Counted from the stretch's first letter, positions 1 to 8,774 are shown. The stretch: 64,000 bases of DNA from Paenibacillus plantiphilus (GCF_927798095.1 NZ_CAKMMF010000001.1:124001-188000), one strand, 5' to 3'. Numbers and translations: made by a program. Notes: a model not told the origin generated them from the sequence alone.

Positions 1-213
1 CTCCTTGCCGTTTATCTCGATCCGTCCCGAGGTCGGTCTGTCGATTGTGGCAAGCAGGTTGAGCAGTGTTGTTTTGCCGCTCCCGGAGGGACCCATAATT
101 CCGACAAAATCACCCTTGTCCACCTCGAAATGGATATCCTCCAACGCTTTATACGTAATATTCCCTTTGCTGCTATAGGTTTTGCAAAGTGCCTCCGTCT
201 TCAAAACAGTCAT
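1..213 (-). CDS. ABC transporter ATP-binding protein, BceA-type, N-terminal part (cut by window edge)
   Basis: This is the first 71 codons of a cytoplasmic ABC ATPase, starting at ATG 213 and running off the left edge of the window. The Walker A motif GPSGSGKT is visible at about residue 42, inside a context (TYKALEDIHFEV, then LLNLLATIDRPTSG) typical of the BceA/LolD/MacB ATPase group. A GGGAGG ribosome site lies 8 bases before the ATG. It follows a BceR-like regulator and a BceS-like kinase on the same strand, the usual order of a bacitracin/lantibiotic detoxification locus, so a BceB-type permease is expected just outside the window. The family and the operon context agree well; the substrate is inferred. 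Confidence 0.85.
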   Translation of the reverse strand, partial: MTVLKTEALCKTYSSKGNITYKALEDIHFEVDKGDFVGIMGPSGSGKTTLLNLLATIDRPTSGRIEINGKE

Positions 214-286
214 CTCTCGGCCTCCCTAAGTTATGCAGAGCAGGCAGTTCCGCCGCTTTGCAAGCATACGATTCATGATTGCTATC

Positions 287-292
287 AGTATA
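287..292 (-). promoter_or_regulatory. Possible -10 box of a BceA promoter
   Basis: A TATACT hexamer lies in the 133-base gap between the kinase and the ABC ATPase. No good -35 is seen at 17 bases. In Bce systems a regulator-activated promoter often lies in front of bceA, and activated promoters often have a weak -35. This is the only basis for the call. Confidence 0.25.
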
Positions 293-346
293 CCCTCAGA
301 GGCAGTCCGTTCCCCATCGATTAAACTTTCAATTGCCAGCCCAACC

Positions 347-1483
347 TTACAATGCTGTCACCTTATCCGACAGCTGCTGCAAGCTGCTGGGCAGGAAGAC
401 AATGGTCGCAGTCGTGCCGACCCCCTGCTCCGATGAGACGGTCAGCTTATGTCCCAGCTTGGCGCATACCTGTTTGGCCAGATAAAGTCCCATGCCTGTC
501 GATTCCTCTACCAGACGCCCATTGTCTCCTGTGAAGAAAGGCTCATAGATGCGCGGCAGATCATGCCCCGCAATGCCTATTCCTTCATCGATGATTTGCA
601 GCGACACCCCATCTGCCTGATCTGGAATAGACGCGATGCGAATGCGCAGTTTCTTGCTGCCGGACTTTTGCTTACTGTATTTGATGGCGTTGCCGATGAG
701 CTGGTTAATGACAAAAGCCATCCATTTCTCATCGCTCTGAACGACACCCTCGCCTTCAATTTGCGGATAGATCTTATAGCGAATGCATAGACGCTTGTGC
801 ATATTCACAACTTGTCTGACAGTCTCATGCAGAGAGATGGAACGGATATGGACATCCACCTCAAACTTCTCCAACCTGGCAGTATAGAGCATCATATCCA
901 GACCGCGAGTCAGCCTGTCGGTCTCCTCCTGAATGCTTCGCAGATCAGACTTCCAGCCAGCAGCCTCCTGCTGCGAATCCGCTTGCTCCCCTTGCTGCGT
1001 AATGAGATCAATTACGGCAATCGGCGTCTTCATCTGGTGCACCCATTGATGAATAAAGTGCTGATGGATCTCAAGCTGTCTTCGATAGCGCCCCAGCTCG
1101 TCCATGTAAGCCTGGTGCTGCGCCTTCAGCAATTCCTGCACGGCAAGCTGATCGGCGGTTACGCCTGATCGGACTCTGAGCGAGGCATTCAATGCCGACG
1201 CTTGCCCAATCGCCTCATTCAACTGTATGTAATACGGCCGCTGGCGCAAATAATCGAATGCGAGCCAGAACAGGATGCAGCATACTGCCAGCAGCCCCGC
1301 GTACAAAGCCATCGTCATATCCATCATTGTGGGAAAATACATTTCACCTAAAATAATAGAAGCCCCGGATAAGAGCAGTGCCGCGATAAATACGAGGATA
1401 TATCCGACTCGGCCGCGAAAATAGCGAATCCACGTAATCTCATGCACATCTTGACGCCCCTCTGCATACTCATAACTGCCCAA
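347..1483 (-). CDS. Intramembrane-sensing histidine kinase, BceS-like
   Basis: A 378-residue sensor kinase. Two membrane segments near residues 27-48 and 58-78 are separated by only a few residues, so there is no extracellular sensor domain; that is the BceS layout, where the kinase reads the state of the partner transporter. The phosphoacceptor motif HQMKTPIAVIDLI lies near residue 150, an N-box (NQLIGNAIKY) near 270, and the ATP lid GMGLYLAK near 340. The start is a TTG with an AAGGAG site 9 bases upstream; no nearby ATG has a better site. It begins 22 bases after the regulator gene's stop codon, so the two are co-transcribed. Probable role: sensing a cell-wall-active peptide through the BceAB-type transporter that starts downstream. 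Confidence 0.85.
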   Translation of the reverse strand: MGSYEYAEGRQDVHEITWIRYFRGRVGYILVFIAALLLSGASIILGEMYFPTMMDMTMALYAGLLAVCCILFWLAFDYLRQRPYYIQLNEAIGQASALNASLRVRSGVTADQLAVQELLKAQHQAYMDELGRYRRQLEIHQHFIHQWVHQMKTPIAVIDLITQQGEQADSQQEAAGWKSDLRSIQEETDRLTRGLDMMLYTARLEKFEVDVHIRSISLHETVRQVVNMHKRLCIRYKIYPQIEGEGVVQSDEKWMAFVINQLIGNAIKYSKQKSGSKKLRIRIASIPDQADGVSLQIIDEGIGIAGHDLPRIYEPFFTGDNGRLVEESTGMGLYLAKQVCAKLGHKLTVSSEQGVGTTATIVFLPSSLQQLSDKVTAL

Positions 1484-1505
1484 CCCTCGTCACTCCTTCC
1501 AGCGC

Positions 1506-2204
1506 TCATTCTCGCAGACTCAGCTTATAGCCGTGTCCACGTATCGTTTCAACGGCCCCTTCAAGCCCGATTTCCTCCAGCTTCTTCCTGAGCCGTGTGA
1601 CATTGACCGTTAACGTATTGTCATCAACGAACTGTACATCGTCCCACATCGTCTCCAGCAGCCGTTCCCTGGACACAATGTGTCCAGCTTGTCTGATCAA
1701 ACATTCCGCCAGCAGACATTCATTTTTCGTCAAATCAACGGCATGCCCTCGCCACTCCAGCTCATTCTTGCTGAGCTGCAGCTTCAAACCTCCCGCTTCC
1801 AGCTCCGTTGCCGCAGCAGGCTGGACAGCATATTCACCGTAGGTCCGGCGCAGCAGGCTCTTAATCTTGGCATGCAGCAAATCCAATGGAATCGGCTTCG
1901 TCACATAATCATCGCCGCCGTTCTCAATCGCCATCACCTGATCCATCTCCCCCGCGCGCGCAGAAACAAAAATGATAGGAGCGCTGGAAACCGTGCGAAA
2001 CTGGCGGCACCAGTAATAACCATCGAAATGCGGCAGATGGATGTCCAGCAGGATGAGATGCGGAGCCGTTTCTACGAGCTCCAGCTTCAAATCGTGGAAT
2101 CTGGAGCAGCGCACCGCCTCCAATCCATATTTCATCAGCGACTGCTGCAGAAGCTCGCCAATTTTATCATCGTCCTCAACGATGAATACCCGGTACATGC
2201 TCAT
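1506..2204 (-). CDS. OmpR-family response regulator, BceR-like
   Basis: A 232-residue regulator with an N-terminal receiver domain (FIVEDDDKIGEL; phosphoacceptor Asp in LILLDIHLPHFDG near residue 54; conserved Lys in DDYVTKPI near 103) and a C-terminal winged-helix DNA-binding domain ending VETIRGHGYKL. It is the first gene of the BceRS-BceA-type operon. Its ATG is preceded by AGGAGG at 9 bases. The leader in front of it carries upstream copies of this same initiation region (see the 34-bp repeat). Confidence 0.88.
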   Translation of the reverse strand: MSMYRVFIVEDDDKIGELLQQSLMKYGLEAVRCSRFHDLKLELVETAPHLILLDIHLPHFDGYYWCRQFRTVSSAPIIFVSARAGEMDQVMAIENGGDDYVTKPIPLDLLHAKIKSLLRRTYGEYAVQPAAATELEAGGLKLQLSKNELEWRGHAVDLTKNECLLAECLIRQAGHIVSRERLLETMWDDVQFVDDNTLTVNVTRLRKKLEEIGLEGAVETIRGHGYKLSLRE

Positions 2205-2332
2205 TGCCTATTGCCTCCTCTATTGCAGCCTGCCCAGCAGGCTCATTGCCCATCTATTGCAGCCCCTTATCAAGCACATTGGCTGCTCAGTTGCAGCCTG
2301 TTAGCAAGCTCATTGACTCCTCAGTTGCAGCC
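2202..2332 (-). repeat. Four degenerate 34-bp tandem repeats duplicating the regulator's translation start
   Basis: Read on the minus strand, units of about 34 bases each begin GGCTGCAA and contain a purine-rich stretch followed by CAATGAGC or CAATGTGC. The unit nearest the gene contains the real start of the response regulator at 2204. The upstream units therefore carry decoy starts. Two of them open very short reading frames (8 codons each) and the third a 19-codon one. Confidence 0.6.
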
Positions 2333-2361
2333 GCAAAACAGGTCGGTTGTGTCCTATTCCT

Positions 2362-2390
2362 ATTGTATGGAATCTAATCTGAAGCTGCAA
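2362..2390 (-). promoter_or_regulatory. Probable sigma-A promoter of the BceRS-type operon
   Basis: On the minus strand TTGCAG, a 17-base spacer, then TACAAT. Transcription from here would give a leader of about 150 bases that contains the 34-bp repeats. Confidence 0.4.
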
Positions 2391-2455
2391 TCTCCGCCTC
2401 GCCGCGGCTCGTGTCAGCTGGCAGGAACAATGCAGAGAGCTGTAGGAGAACACTG

Positions 2456-2501
2456 AAAAGCCGTTGTTTTACTGCCAATCAGCAGCAAAACAACGGCTTT
2501 T
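2456..2501. terminator. Strong symmetrical hairpin, bidirectional terminator-like
   Basis: A perfect 15-bp inverted repeat: AAAAGCCGTTGTTTT at 2456-2470 pairs with AAAACAACGGCTTTT at 2487-2501. It has A-rich and T-rich ends, so it can act on both strands. It lies in a 700-base region with no gene, upstream of the BceR-like promoter and downstream of the second regulator gene. Confidence 0.6.
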
Positions 2502-2570
2502 ATATAAAAGTGGCGCACAATCGGGCTGGAGCAGTAAACTCCAACTATACCTGCAAGAAGTCCCACAGAG

Positions 2571-2753
2571 CTGCAAAAGTACATCTCCTGCCTCAAATAA
2601 AGCCGCTCACAGACGAAGTAACTGCAAAAATACATCAACCATCGCCAGAACCCAGCGTAAACGATGCTTTCCTGCTATTTTGATGTACTTTCGCTTTTGC
2701 AGGTAAGTGGCTTGAAAAGGCCCATTCTGGCTATATGACCTGTATTTTTGCAG
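2571..2753. repeat. Cluster of CTGCAAAA-TACAT motifs in opposite orientations
   Basis: The motif CTGCAAAAGTACAT occurs at 2571 and CTGCAAAAATACAT at 2622. Reverse-oriented relatives follow: TGATGTACTTTCGCTTTTGC at 2681 and TGACCTGTATTTTTGCAG at 2736. A related TGACCTGTATTTT is also found at 22567. No gene is seen between 2205 and 2904; this cluster, the hairpin at 2456 and the repeats at 2202 are what the region holds. Confidence 0.45.
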
Positions 2754-2904
2754 CAACGAAGGTGAGAGCAGCTGTTGGAGCAGCATGCGGGTGGGGAAAT
2801 CTTTTTCAGCAGCCAGTCCGAACCATATAGCGCCTTTTTTTCGATACGCGAACCGCTGATTTTGGTTTTGAGCCGAATTGCACCCGCATAATTATATTCT
2901 TATC

Positions 2905-3600
2905 CTATAAATTAAAACGGTAGCCTACGCCCCAGATCGTCTCGATGAGCTGCGGCTTGGAGGGATTCAATTCGATTTTCTCGCGCAGCTTGCTAATATG
3001 AACGGTAACGGTGGGAAGCTCGCCAAGGGAGTCCATGCCCCAGATGCTGTCGAACAGTTGCTCCTTCGTGAACACTTGGTTCGGGTTGGACGCGAGATAG
3101 AGCAATAGATCATATTCCTTCGTCGTGAATACGATCTCCTTTTCTCTTACGTACACTTTCCTGGGAAGCTTATCGATAACGATATCGCGGATACGCACTT
3201 GCTCCTGGAATCGCTTCTGCGGCTGGTCGCCCGTCAAGCGCTCGAAGCGGGCGATGTGAGCCTTCACTCTTGCGACCAATTCGCCGACGCTGAATGGTTT
3301 AATGATATAGTCGTCAGCTCCCAATCCGAAGCCGCGAATTTTGTCGATCTCTTCTTTTTTGGCTGAGCACATAAGGATGGGAACTGTACTGATCTGTCTG
3401 ACCTGCTTGCAAATTTCATAGCCGTCTACACCCGGCAGCATCAGATCCAGGATGATGAGATCAAATTTCTCATCCAAGGCAAGCTGCAATCCGGCATCCC
3501 CCGCAGGGGCGATTCTCACCTTATAGCCGCTTGCCTCCAAATAATCCTTCTGCACCTCTGCAATAACGGTATCATCCTCAATGATTAGTATCGTTTTCAT
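2905..3600 (-). CDS. OmpR-family response regulator
   Basis: A 231-residue regulator. The receiver domain opens ILIIEDDTVIAEV, has the phosphoacceptor Asp in LIILDLMLPGVDG near residue 52 and Lys in DDYIIKPF near 101. The C-terminal winged helix ends LIETIWGVGYRFNL. The start chosen is ATG 3600, which has an AGGTGAG site 5 bases upstream and begins exactly at the receiver domain; a longer in-frame reading to 3660 adds residues not found in the family. Its first 23 bases overlap the end of the kinase gene, so translation is coupled. It is the last gene of the secreted protein/ABC/two-component set and probably controls that transporter. Confidence 0.88.
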   Translation of the reverse strand: MKTILIIEDDTVIAEVQKDYLEASGYKVRIAPAGDAGLQLALDEKFDLIILDLMLPGVDGYEICKQVRQISTVPILMCSAKKEEIDKIRGFGLGADDYIIKPFSVGELVARVKAHIARFERLTGDQPQKRFQEQVRIRDIVIDKLPRKVYVREKEIVFTTKEYDLLLYLASNPNQVFTKEQLFDSIWGMDSLGELPTVTVHISKLREKIELNPSKPQLIETIWGVGYRFNL

Positions 3601-5095
3601 GGCGCTCACCTGTATGCCCTTCCGGAGTAAGTAATGTAAAGAAAATAGCTGTGCCCTCATCTATCTTGCTCTCAGCCCACGCTCGTCCCCCATGCCCCGC
3701 AATAATCTGCTTCACGATGGCAAGACCTAATCCCGTACCGCCAGTATCTGTATTACGCGCTGACTCCGCACGATAGAAGCGGTCGAAGATGTGGGGCAGC
3801 GCCTCCGCGCCAATTCCGCGCCCACTGTCCCTGATCGCAATGATAACCTCACCCTTGTTCCGGCTGAGATTGAAATGAACCTGCTTCACTGCCCCGTCCA
3901 TATGTTTGATGCTGTTGTCCACAATATTTGCAACGACTCTGCCCAGCTTCTCGCGGTCAGCCATCACATAGATTGGCTCGCCGCCAGGGTGCGGGAACAA
4001 GAAGCTGATATCCGAGTATTGCGGATGCAGGCGGAGCTCCTCAACATAATTATGCAGAAATCCTGCCATATCTGTCTTTTCAAAATAAAAGGGAAGCCGG
4101 TTCAAATCCAGCTTCGAGAACAAAAACAATTCATCTATAAGCCGATTCATATGCGTTGCTTTGTTATGAATCATCTCGATATATTTGATCTGCATTTCCG
4201 GAGAATCTGCAATGCCGTCCCGCATGCCCTCCGCACATGCCGTTATGGCGGCAATCGGCGTCTTCAGATCATGAGAGATGTTGGAGATCAGCTCCTTGCG
4301 GCTTTCTTCAAATTGCAGCTGGACACTGATTGATTCCTTCAGCCGAACTCTCATTTCTTCGAAAGCCGCGCTTAATTGGCCGAACTCATCCTTCCGGTTC
4401 AGCTTCAGCTCATAGTCAAGATTGCCCTCCTTGATCTGCTGCGCCGCACGCTTGAGTCCGTACAGAGGCTTAATGAAGCTGCGCGACACCAGATAGGTCA
4501 ATCCGCCATTCGTCAACCCCACTACGATCAGAATGAACAGCAGAATAATCGGGAAGATCGCGATGAAAATCTCGCTCACGCGGTCCGCTGTCAGCACATA
4601 TACTGCGCCCTTGCTGCGATCTGCAAATGTCAGCGTATATTTCTTTGCCGTGTAGTTAATGCCGTCCACATCTATTTCATCCAACTCGAAATTGCTGTAG
4701 GCGGGTCGCTTCAATGCGATTGACTTCAGCTTCGGCAACAGTTCTCCCTCATCCAGAGCAGATGAAACGAAGGATACAGCCCCCTCCATCTCCACGACTA
4801 ATCCTGCCTGCAAGCCGCCCAGCGCTTCGCCGGTCTTCTTCAGAAAGGAAGCATCCTTGAATCGATCCGGCTCATTCTTGGCAAAGTAGGCTAGCCCAGA
4901 GGCCCATTCCTCCTGCTTCTGCATCATCTCCTGCACTTCTCGCACACTTTCGAAGTCGCCGATGAACTTCGCAACAGGATTCATCTTGTCTTTCATCATT
5001 AAAGAGAGAACCAGTATTACGGTTAGTATAAAAATCATGGTAGGCACGATAATCATTGCGATATAGGATACAAGCAGCTTCAGCCGGATGGACAT
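3578..5095 (-). CDS. Sensor histidine kinase with HAMP domain
   Basis: A 505-residue membrane kinase. One membrane segment lies at about residues 8-32, followed by an extracellular sensor domain of about 140 residues, a second membrane segment at about 172-195, a HAMP linker, the phosphoacceptor motif SNISHDLKTPIAAI near residue 270 and a HATPase domain with GTGLGLAIVKQII near 460. The sensor domain matches nothing I recognise. The ATG has AGGAG at 7 bases and lies 15 bases after the permease stop. The gene overlaps the response regulator by 23 bases. Kinase before regulator, directly after an ABC transporter, suggests it senses a compound that the transporter handles. Confidence 0.87.
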   Translation of the reverse strand: MSIRLKLLVSYIAMIIVPTMIFILTVILVLSLMMKDKMNPVAKFIGDFESVREVQEMMQKQEEWASGLAYFAKNEPDRFKDASFLKKTGEALGGLQAGLVVEMEGAVSFVSSALDEGELLPKLKSIALKRPAYSNFELDEIDVDGINYTAKKYTLTFADRSKGAVYVLTADRVSEIFIAIFPIILLFILIVVGLTNGGLTYLVSRSFIKPLYGLKRAAQQIKEGNLDYELKLNRKDEFGQLSAAFEEMRVRLKESISVQLQFEESRKELISNISHDLKTPIAAITACAEGMRDGIADSPEMQIKYIEMIHNKATHMNRLIDELFLFSKLDLNRLPFYFEKTDMAGFLHNYVEELRLHPQYSDISFLFPHPGGEPIYVMADREKLGRVVANIVDNSIKHMDGAVKQVHFNLSRNKGEVIIAIRDSGRGIGAEALPHIFDRFYRAESARNTDTGGTGLGLAIVKQIIAGHGGRAWAESKIDEGTAIFFTLLTPEGHTGERHENDTNH

Positions 5096-5110
5096 CGGAA
5101 TTCTCCTAGC

Positions 5111-5860
5111 TTAGTATTGTCTATTGGCGAATCGAAACAGGCCCGCCATATATATGATTATACTAAAGGATGCCAGAAAGGCGAAGATGCTGAATAATTT
5201 CATGAACGACACACCGCTTCCAACCCACATCGTATACCAGTCCGTATAGGCAAAAGGAGACCATAGGGACGCTTGCGGCACAAAGTAAGGCAGCAGCTTG
5301 AGTGCGGAATACAGGGCGATGCATATAATAATCGCGGTCGTGCTGCTGGTGAACCACTGGGCTACTAATGCTGCAAGCATCGCTACAGCCGCCATCGGGA
5401 ACATCGCCGCCAAATATGCGGCTGCTCCATCCCACATCCCTGCCGCACTCCAGCTATGCTCTAGAAAAAGTCCTGAAAGAAGTGAAGCTGCCCATCCACC
5501 TGCCAAAGTAAGAAACGTAATGATCAGCAGCGCAATTACTTTGGAAGCATAGATTTTCGCCCTTGTAATCGGTCTGACCAGAACAATCTTAAGAGTTCGT
5601 GCTGACGCTTCGCTGGAGAATGAGTCCGCTGCGCTCATAAACAGGTAGAGCGGCACGAGGACCGCAGTTAGCAGGCCCAGCATAATAAGCGGGAAGTTCG
5701 TGCCGATAACCGCTGAGATGCCGATGCTCGACTGAACATTGGCGATTAGCCAAGCGAATAGAACGGGCAGAAGCACGATCGTAAGCAGGAACCATTTGGT
5801 CTTGCGATGCAGCCACCATTTGTGCATTTCATTGCGAATATTTGCAGTGAGGCTATACAT
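5111..5860 (-). CDS. ABC-2 type permease, BcrB-like
   Basis: A 249-residue integral membrane protein with about six hydrophobic segments. Its N-terminal segment (RNEMHKWWLHRKTKWFLL) is typical of ABC-2 permeases paired with BcrA-type ATPases. The motif RTLKIVLVRPITRAKIYASK after the second segment is a family hallmark. The start is ATG 5860, with GGAGGGGG 5 bases upstream; the preceding in-frame codons lie inside the ATPase gene and look like its shadow. It overlaps the ATPase stop codon by 8 bases. With that ATPase it should form an exporter or cell-envelope detoxification pump; the substrate is unknown. Confidence 0.82.
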   Translation of the reverse strand: MYSLTANIRNEMHKWWLHRKTKWFLLTIVLLPVLFAWLIANVQSSIGISAVIGTNFPLIMLGLLTAVLVPLYLFMSAADSFSSEASARTLKIVLVRPITRAKIYASKVIALLIITFLTLAGGWAASLLSGLFLEHSWSAAGMWDGAAAYLAAMFPMAAVAMLAALVAQWFTSSTTAIIICIALYSALKLLPYFVPQASLWSPFAYTDWYTMWVGSGVSFMKLFSIFAFLASFSIIIYMAGLFRFANRQY

Positions 5861-6596
5861 GAGCTGCCCCCTCCCTCGTTTTTTGTATGGCAGATAGATA
5901 GACCTGCTCCATCGTTTGCCCCCCTGCAAGCAGCTCCTCAATCACTCCCTCGCCAATTAACTGGCCATTATAAAGAATGCCTGCCCGGCTGCAGACCATC
6001 TCCATCTCACTCATCATATGGCTGGAAATAATGAAGGTTATTTTCTCCTCCCGAGCCAAGCGGAGTATGACATTGCGCACATCGATAATTCCCTCGATAT
6101 CAAGACCATTCGTCGGCTCATCCAGTAAAATAAGCTTGGGATTGCCGAGCAGCGCCGCTGCCAGAGCCAGCCGCTGCTTCATACCAAGGGAATACCCGCT
6201 TACCTTCTCATCGCTGTATGACTTCAACCCTACCATTTCCAACACCTCATAGATCCGATCACTAGCCATATTCCGATAAAATCTGCTTGCCAGCTTCAAA
6301 TTCGCATAGCCGTTCATATATTCGTAAGCATCCGCAGTCTCAATCACACAACCGACATGTGCCATCGCCCCTTCGAACTGCTCCGATATGGATTGACCGA
6401 ATATGCGTACACTGCCTTCATCGGCAGTCATTAATCCCGTCATCAATTTGAGCAGGGTCGTCTTGCCCGATCCATTCGGACCGAACAGACCAAATATATC
6501 GCCCCTGTTGATAGCAAGATTAATATCGCGAACGCCTCTTCCATTCTTGTACGTTTTGGATAAACGCTCAATTGACATCGCTGCTTGTTCTGTCAT
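5853..6596 (-). CDS. ABC transporter ATP-binding protein, BcrA-like
   Basis: A 247-residue ATPase with Walker A GPNGSGKTT near residue 38, the signature GYSLGMKQRLALAAALL (the BcrA variant of LSGGQ) and Walker B LILLDEPTNGLD near 155, followed by a switch His in IISSHMMSEME. Three in-frame ATGs lie close together (6614, 6602, 6596). The GAGGGG site fits the third one best, at a 6-base spacing, so that start is given. The family is linked to resistance against bacitracin and other peptide antibiotics. The gene overlaps the permease and lies about 95 bases after a secreted protein that is probably in the same operon. Confidence 0.86.
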   Translation of the reverse strand: MTEQAAMSIERLSKTYKNGRGVRDINLAINRGDIFGLFGPNGSGKTTLLKLMTGLMTADEGSVRIFGQSISEQFEGAMAHVGCVIETADAYEYMNGYANLKLASRFYRNMASDRIYEVLEMVGLKSYSDEKVSGYSLGMKQRLALAAALLGNPKLILLDEPTNGLDIEGIIDVRNVILRLAREEKITFIISSHMMSEMEMVCSRAGILYNGQLIGEGVIEELLAGGQTMEQVYLSAIQKTREGAAHV

Positions 6597-6690
6597 TCCC
6601 ATCCCCTCATTCATGCGTCATAGAAGCCAGGCAACCTCTTGCGCTGCCGCTGCCCAGCTCCTTTGACTGATTCGTTATCGCCGTGATGGC

Positions 6691-7611
6691 TTAATGCTGT
6701 TTTCTCTCTTTCCAAGCTTTCGTATCGATGGCCTCTACCTTCTTGCCTTCCAAATCAATCTCATCGACAATCGTGTTGTTGAAATCTGAGAATTGAGCTG
6801 TAAAAGCGACGGTAATCTCATGTGCAGCTCCTGCCGCATCCTTGCCCGCAATATCGATTTCCAACGTTTGGCGCTCCAGTTGATTGTCCCCATTGATCGT
6901 TGCGTCCAGATTGACCGCTTCAATTCGGATATCGTCTGTCAGCTGAGGCAGCGCAGCATCGAATTCACCGCCGAACAACTGCTCTTTGAACGAGCTTGAT
7001 GGAATGTCGGATACGTCCGAGTCCTTATGTTTGACACCATGCTTGACCAGGAGCGATCCAACCGCATTCACAATTGGCGGCAGCTGATTGCCTTCCATAT
7101 GCAAGGATACATCCTTCTTCCCGTCCGCTCCTTCTTCAAGACTGATCTGCTGCTTCAAATTGCCGACCAATGCATCAATGACCTGCTCGATTTCCTCTGG
7201 CACTTCCCAGTCACCATGCTCCTTACGCTCCGCGCTCTCCTTCTTCTTATCCAAATCCAGTGTGTAATATGTGTCCTGTGCACTGTTCTTAATGACTACC
7301 TGGTCCCCTTGATGGTAGACCTGAAGCTGACGGCTGTCTGTACCGCTATGGATTGCGAAATCAGCGTTCGTGCCCTCTCCCTCCTCATCGAGCTTGACAT
7401 TCGCCTTGGCATCCAGCACCGAGCTGCCATTGTCCGTAATCGACAGCTGGAAATTCGTCGTTACGCTGGAAATCTTCTCGCTGTTCTTCAATGCCGATTT
7501 GTACGCCTCGTAGCCGGAGGTTCCTGCGCTGACTGAGAATCCGCTAACGACCAATATTACTGCGCTCAATGCAACTGGAACACCATAGCTCAACCATTTT
7601 TTCTTACTCAT
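6691..7611 (-). CDS. Secreted protein of unknown function
   Basis: A 306-residue protein with a Lys-rich start (MSKKKWLSYG), one hydrophobic stretch and a likely signal-peptidase site after GFSVSAG. The mature part is acidic, rich in Asp, Lys and Ser, with alternating patterns that suggest beta structure. Two phrases of similar type (VTTNFQLSITDNGSSVLDA and DIRIEAVNLDATINGDNQ) hint at an outer-surface or lipoprotein-like fold related to LolA/YcnI-style sheets, but I do not recognise a family. ATG 7611 is preferred because GGAGG is 8 bases upstream; ATG 7617 and GTG 7626 are too close to that site. It is the first gene before the BcrAB-like transporter and its two-component system, so it may bind the ligand or be the protected target. 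Confidence 0.7.
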   Translation of the reverse strand: MSKKKWLSYGVPVALSAVILVVSGFSVSAGTSGYEAYKSALKNSEKISSVTTNFQLSITDNGSSVLDAKANVKLDEEGEGTNADFAIHSGTDSRQLQVYHQGDQVVIKNSAQDTYYTLDLDKKKESAERKEHGDWEVPEEIEQVIDALVGNLKQQISLEEGADGKKDVSLHMEGNQLPPIVNAVGSLLVKHGVKHKDSDVSDIPSSSFKEQLFGGEFDAALPQLTDDIRIEAVNLDATINGDNQLERQTLEIDIAGKDAAGAAHEITVAFTAQFSDFNNTIVDEIDLEGKKVEAIDTKAWKERKQH

Positions 7612-7811
7612 CTTCATTTCCTCCACTCCTCTATGTTTTGAAAACTTCTGCTGCGGCTCTGAAGCTTTCTGATAACAGAATAACTCCCATCTCTAAACTG
7701 CCCGTTAATGAAATCTAAAGAAAGTATAAAATCGTAAAAAATGTTTGCCGCCGCATCGGTTTGTTCACACTCGGAAGGGGTATTAACGTGAAAAGGAAGG
7801 AGGCTGACAGC

Positions 7812-8774
7812 ATGTCTGCGCCACGCAAGTCCTTTAAGAAACGTTCCATTGATTTCGCCCAGAGTCTATACTGCCGCATTCAGGATGACGAGGTTCCAGC
7901 TATGGGAGCGCAGCTGACCTACTACCTGATACTCGCATTCTTCCCGTTCCTGATCTTCGTCATTGCCGTTCTCAGCTTCACCGATCTCAGCGCCCAGAAT
8001 GTGATTGACTACATTCAGCTTGTTCTGCCGGAGATGTCAGCATCGACGATTACCGATGCTTTCGCGGAAATTCAGCAGTCCCGCAGCGGCTCCCTGCTCT
8101 CCTTCGGTCTGCTGATTACATTATGGTCTGCATCCAATGGCATTAGCGCAGTGATGAAGGCGCTGAACAAAGCCTATGATGCAGAGGAAACACGTCCGTT
8201 CTGGAAGGTGAAAGCGATCTCGCTCGTATTCACGATTGTGCTGGCTATCGTTATCGTCTCCAGCTTTGTCATGCTTGTCTTCGGAAGGGTAATCGGCGAC
8301 AAGCTCTACAAGTTCACCCAGCTGCCGGGCAGCTTCGACCAGATTTGGGCCGTCGCCCAGTTCGCGCTGCCTATCGCCATGATGATTGTTGTGTTCGCGT
8401 TGCTCTATCTGTTCATACCGAACTTGAAATTGAAGTTCAAGGAGGTCATTCCGGGTGCTGTATTCGCCACATTCGGCTGGATCGCCATCTCCCTGCTGTT
8501 CTCCTTCTATGTAAACAATTTCGGCAGCTATTCCAAAACCTATGGCAGCATCGGGGGAATTATCGTACTGTTGACATGGCTGTATCTGTCCAGTATTACG
8601 ATCGTCCTGGGCGGGGAAATAAACGCCGTTCTGCACTTCGACAGAAATGCCATTCACAAAAAACCGTGCAAGCAATTCTCACTATCGCTCCCTTTCCTGA
8701 GCAAAAAAAAGAAGAACCATGGCGGTTCCTCCAAAGACTCTGCGCGAGCGGTGAATCCGCCAATTCAGAGATAA
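7812..8774 (+). CDS. YihY/BrkB-family membrane protein
   Basis: A 320-residue protein with about six membrane segments. The family hallmarks are present: VPAMGAQLTYYLILAFFPFL near the start, WSASNGISAVMKALNKAYD, then FIPNLKLKFKEVIPGAVFA, and YGSIGGIIVLLTWLYLSS near the end. The C-terminus is a basic tail of about 40 residues. The start is ATG 7812, with GGAAGGAGG about 9 bases upstream. The family, often annotated ribonuclease BN in error, has no firmly assigned function. It converges on fumC with only 16 bases between the stop codons and no visible terminator. Confidence 0.88.
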   Translation: MSAPRKSFKKRSIDFAQSLYCRIQDDEVPAMGAQLTYYLILAFFPFLIFVIAVLSFTDLSAQNVIDYIQLVLPEMSASTITDAFAEIQQSRSGSLLSFGLLITLWSASNGISAVMKALNKAYDAEETRPFWKVKAISLVFTIVLAIVIVSSFVMLVFGRVIGDKLYKFTQLPGSFDQIWAVAQFALPIAMMIVVFALLYLFIPNLKLKFKEVIPGAVFATFGWIAISLLFSFYVNNFGSYSKTYGSIGGIIVLLTWLYLSSITIVLGGEINAVLHFDRNAIHKKPCKQFSLSLPFLSKKKKNHGGSSKDSARAVNPPIQR

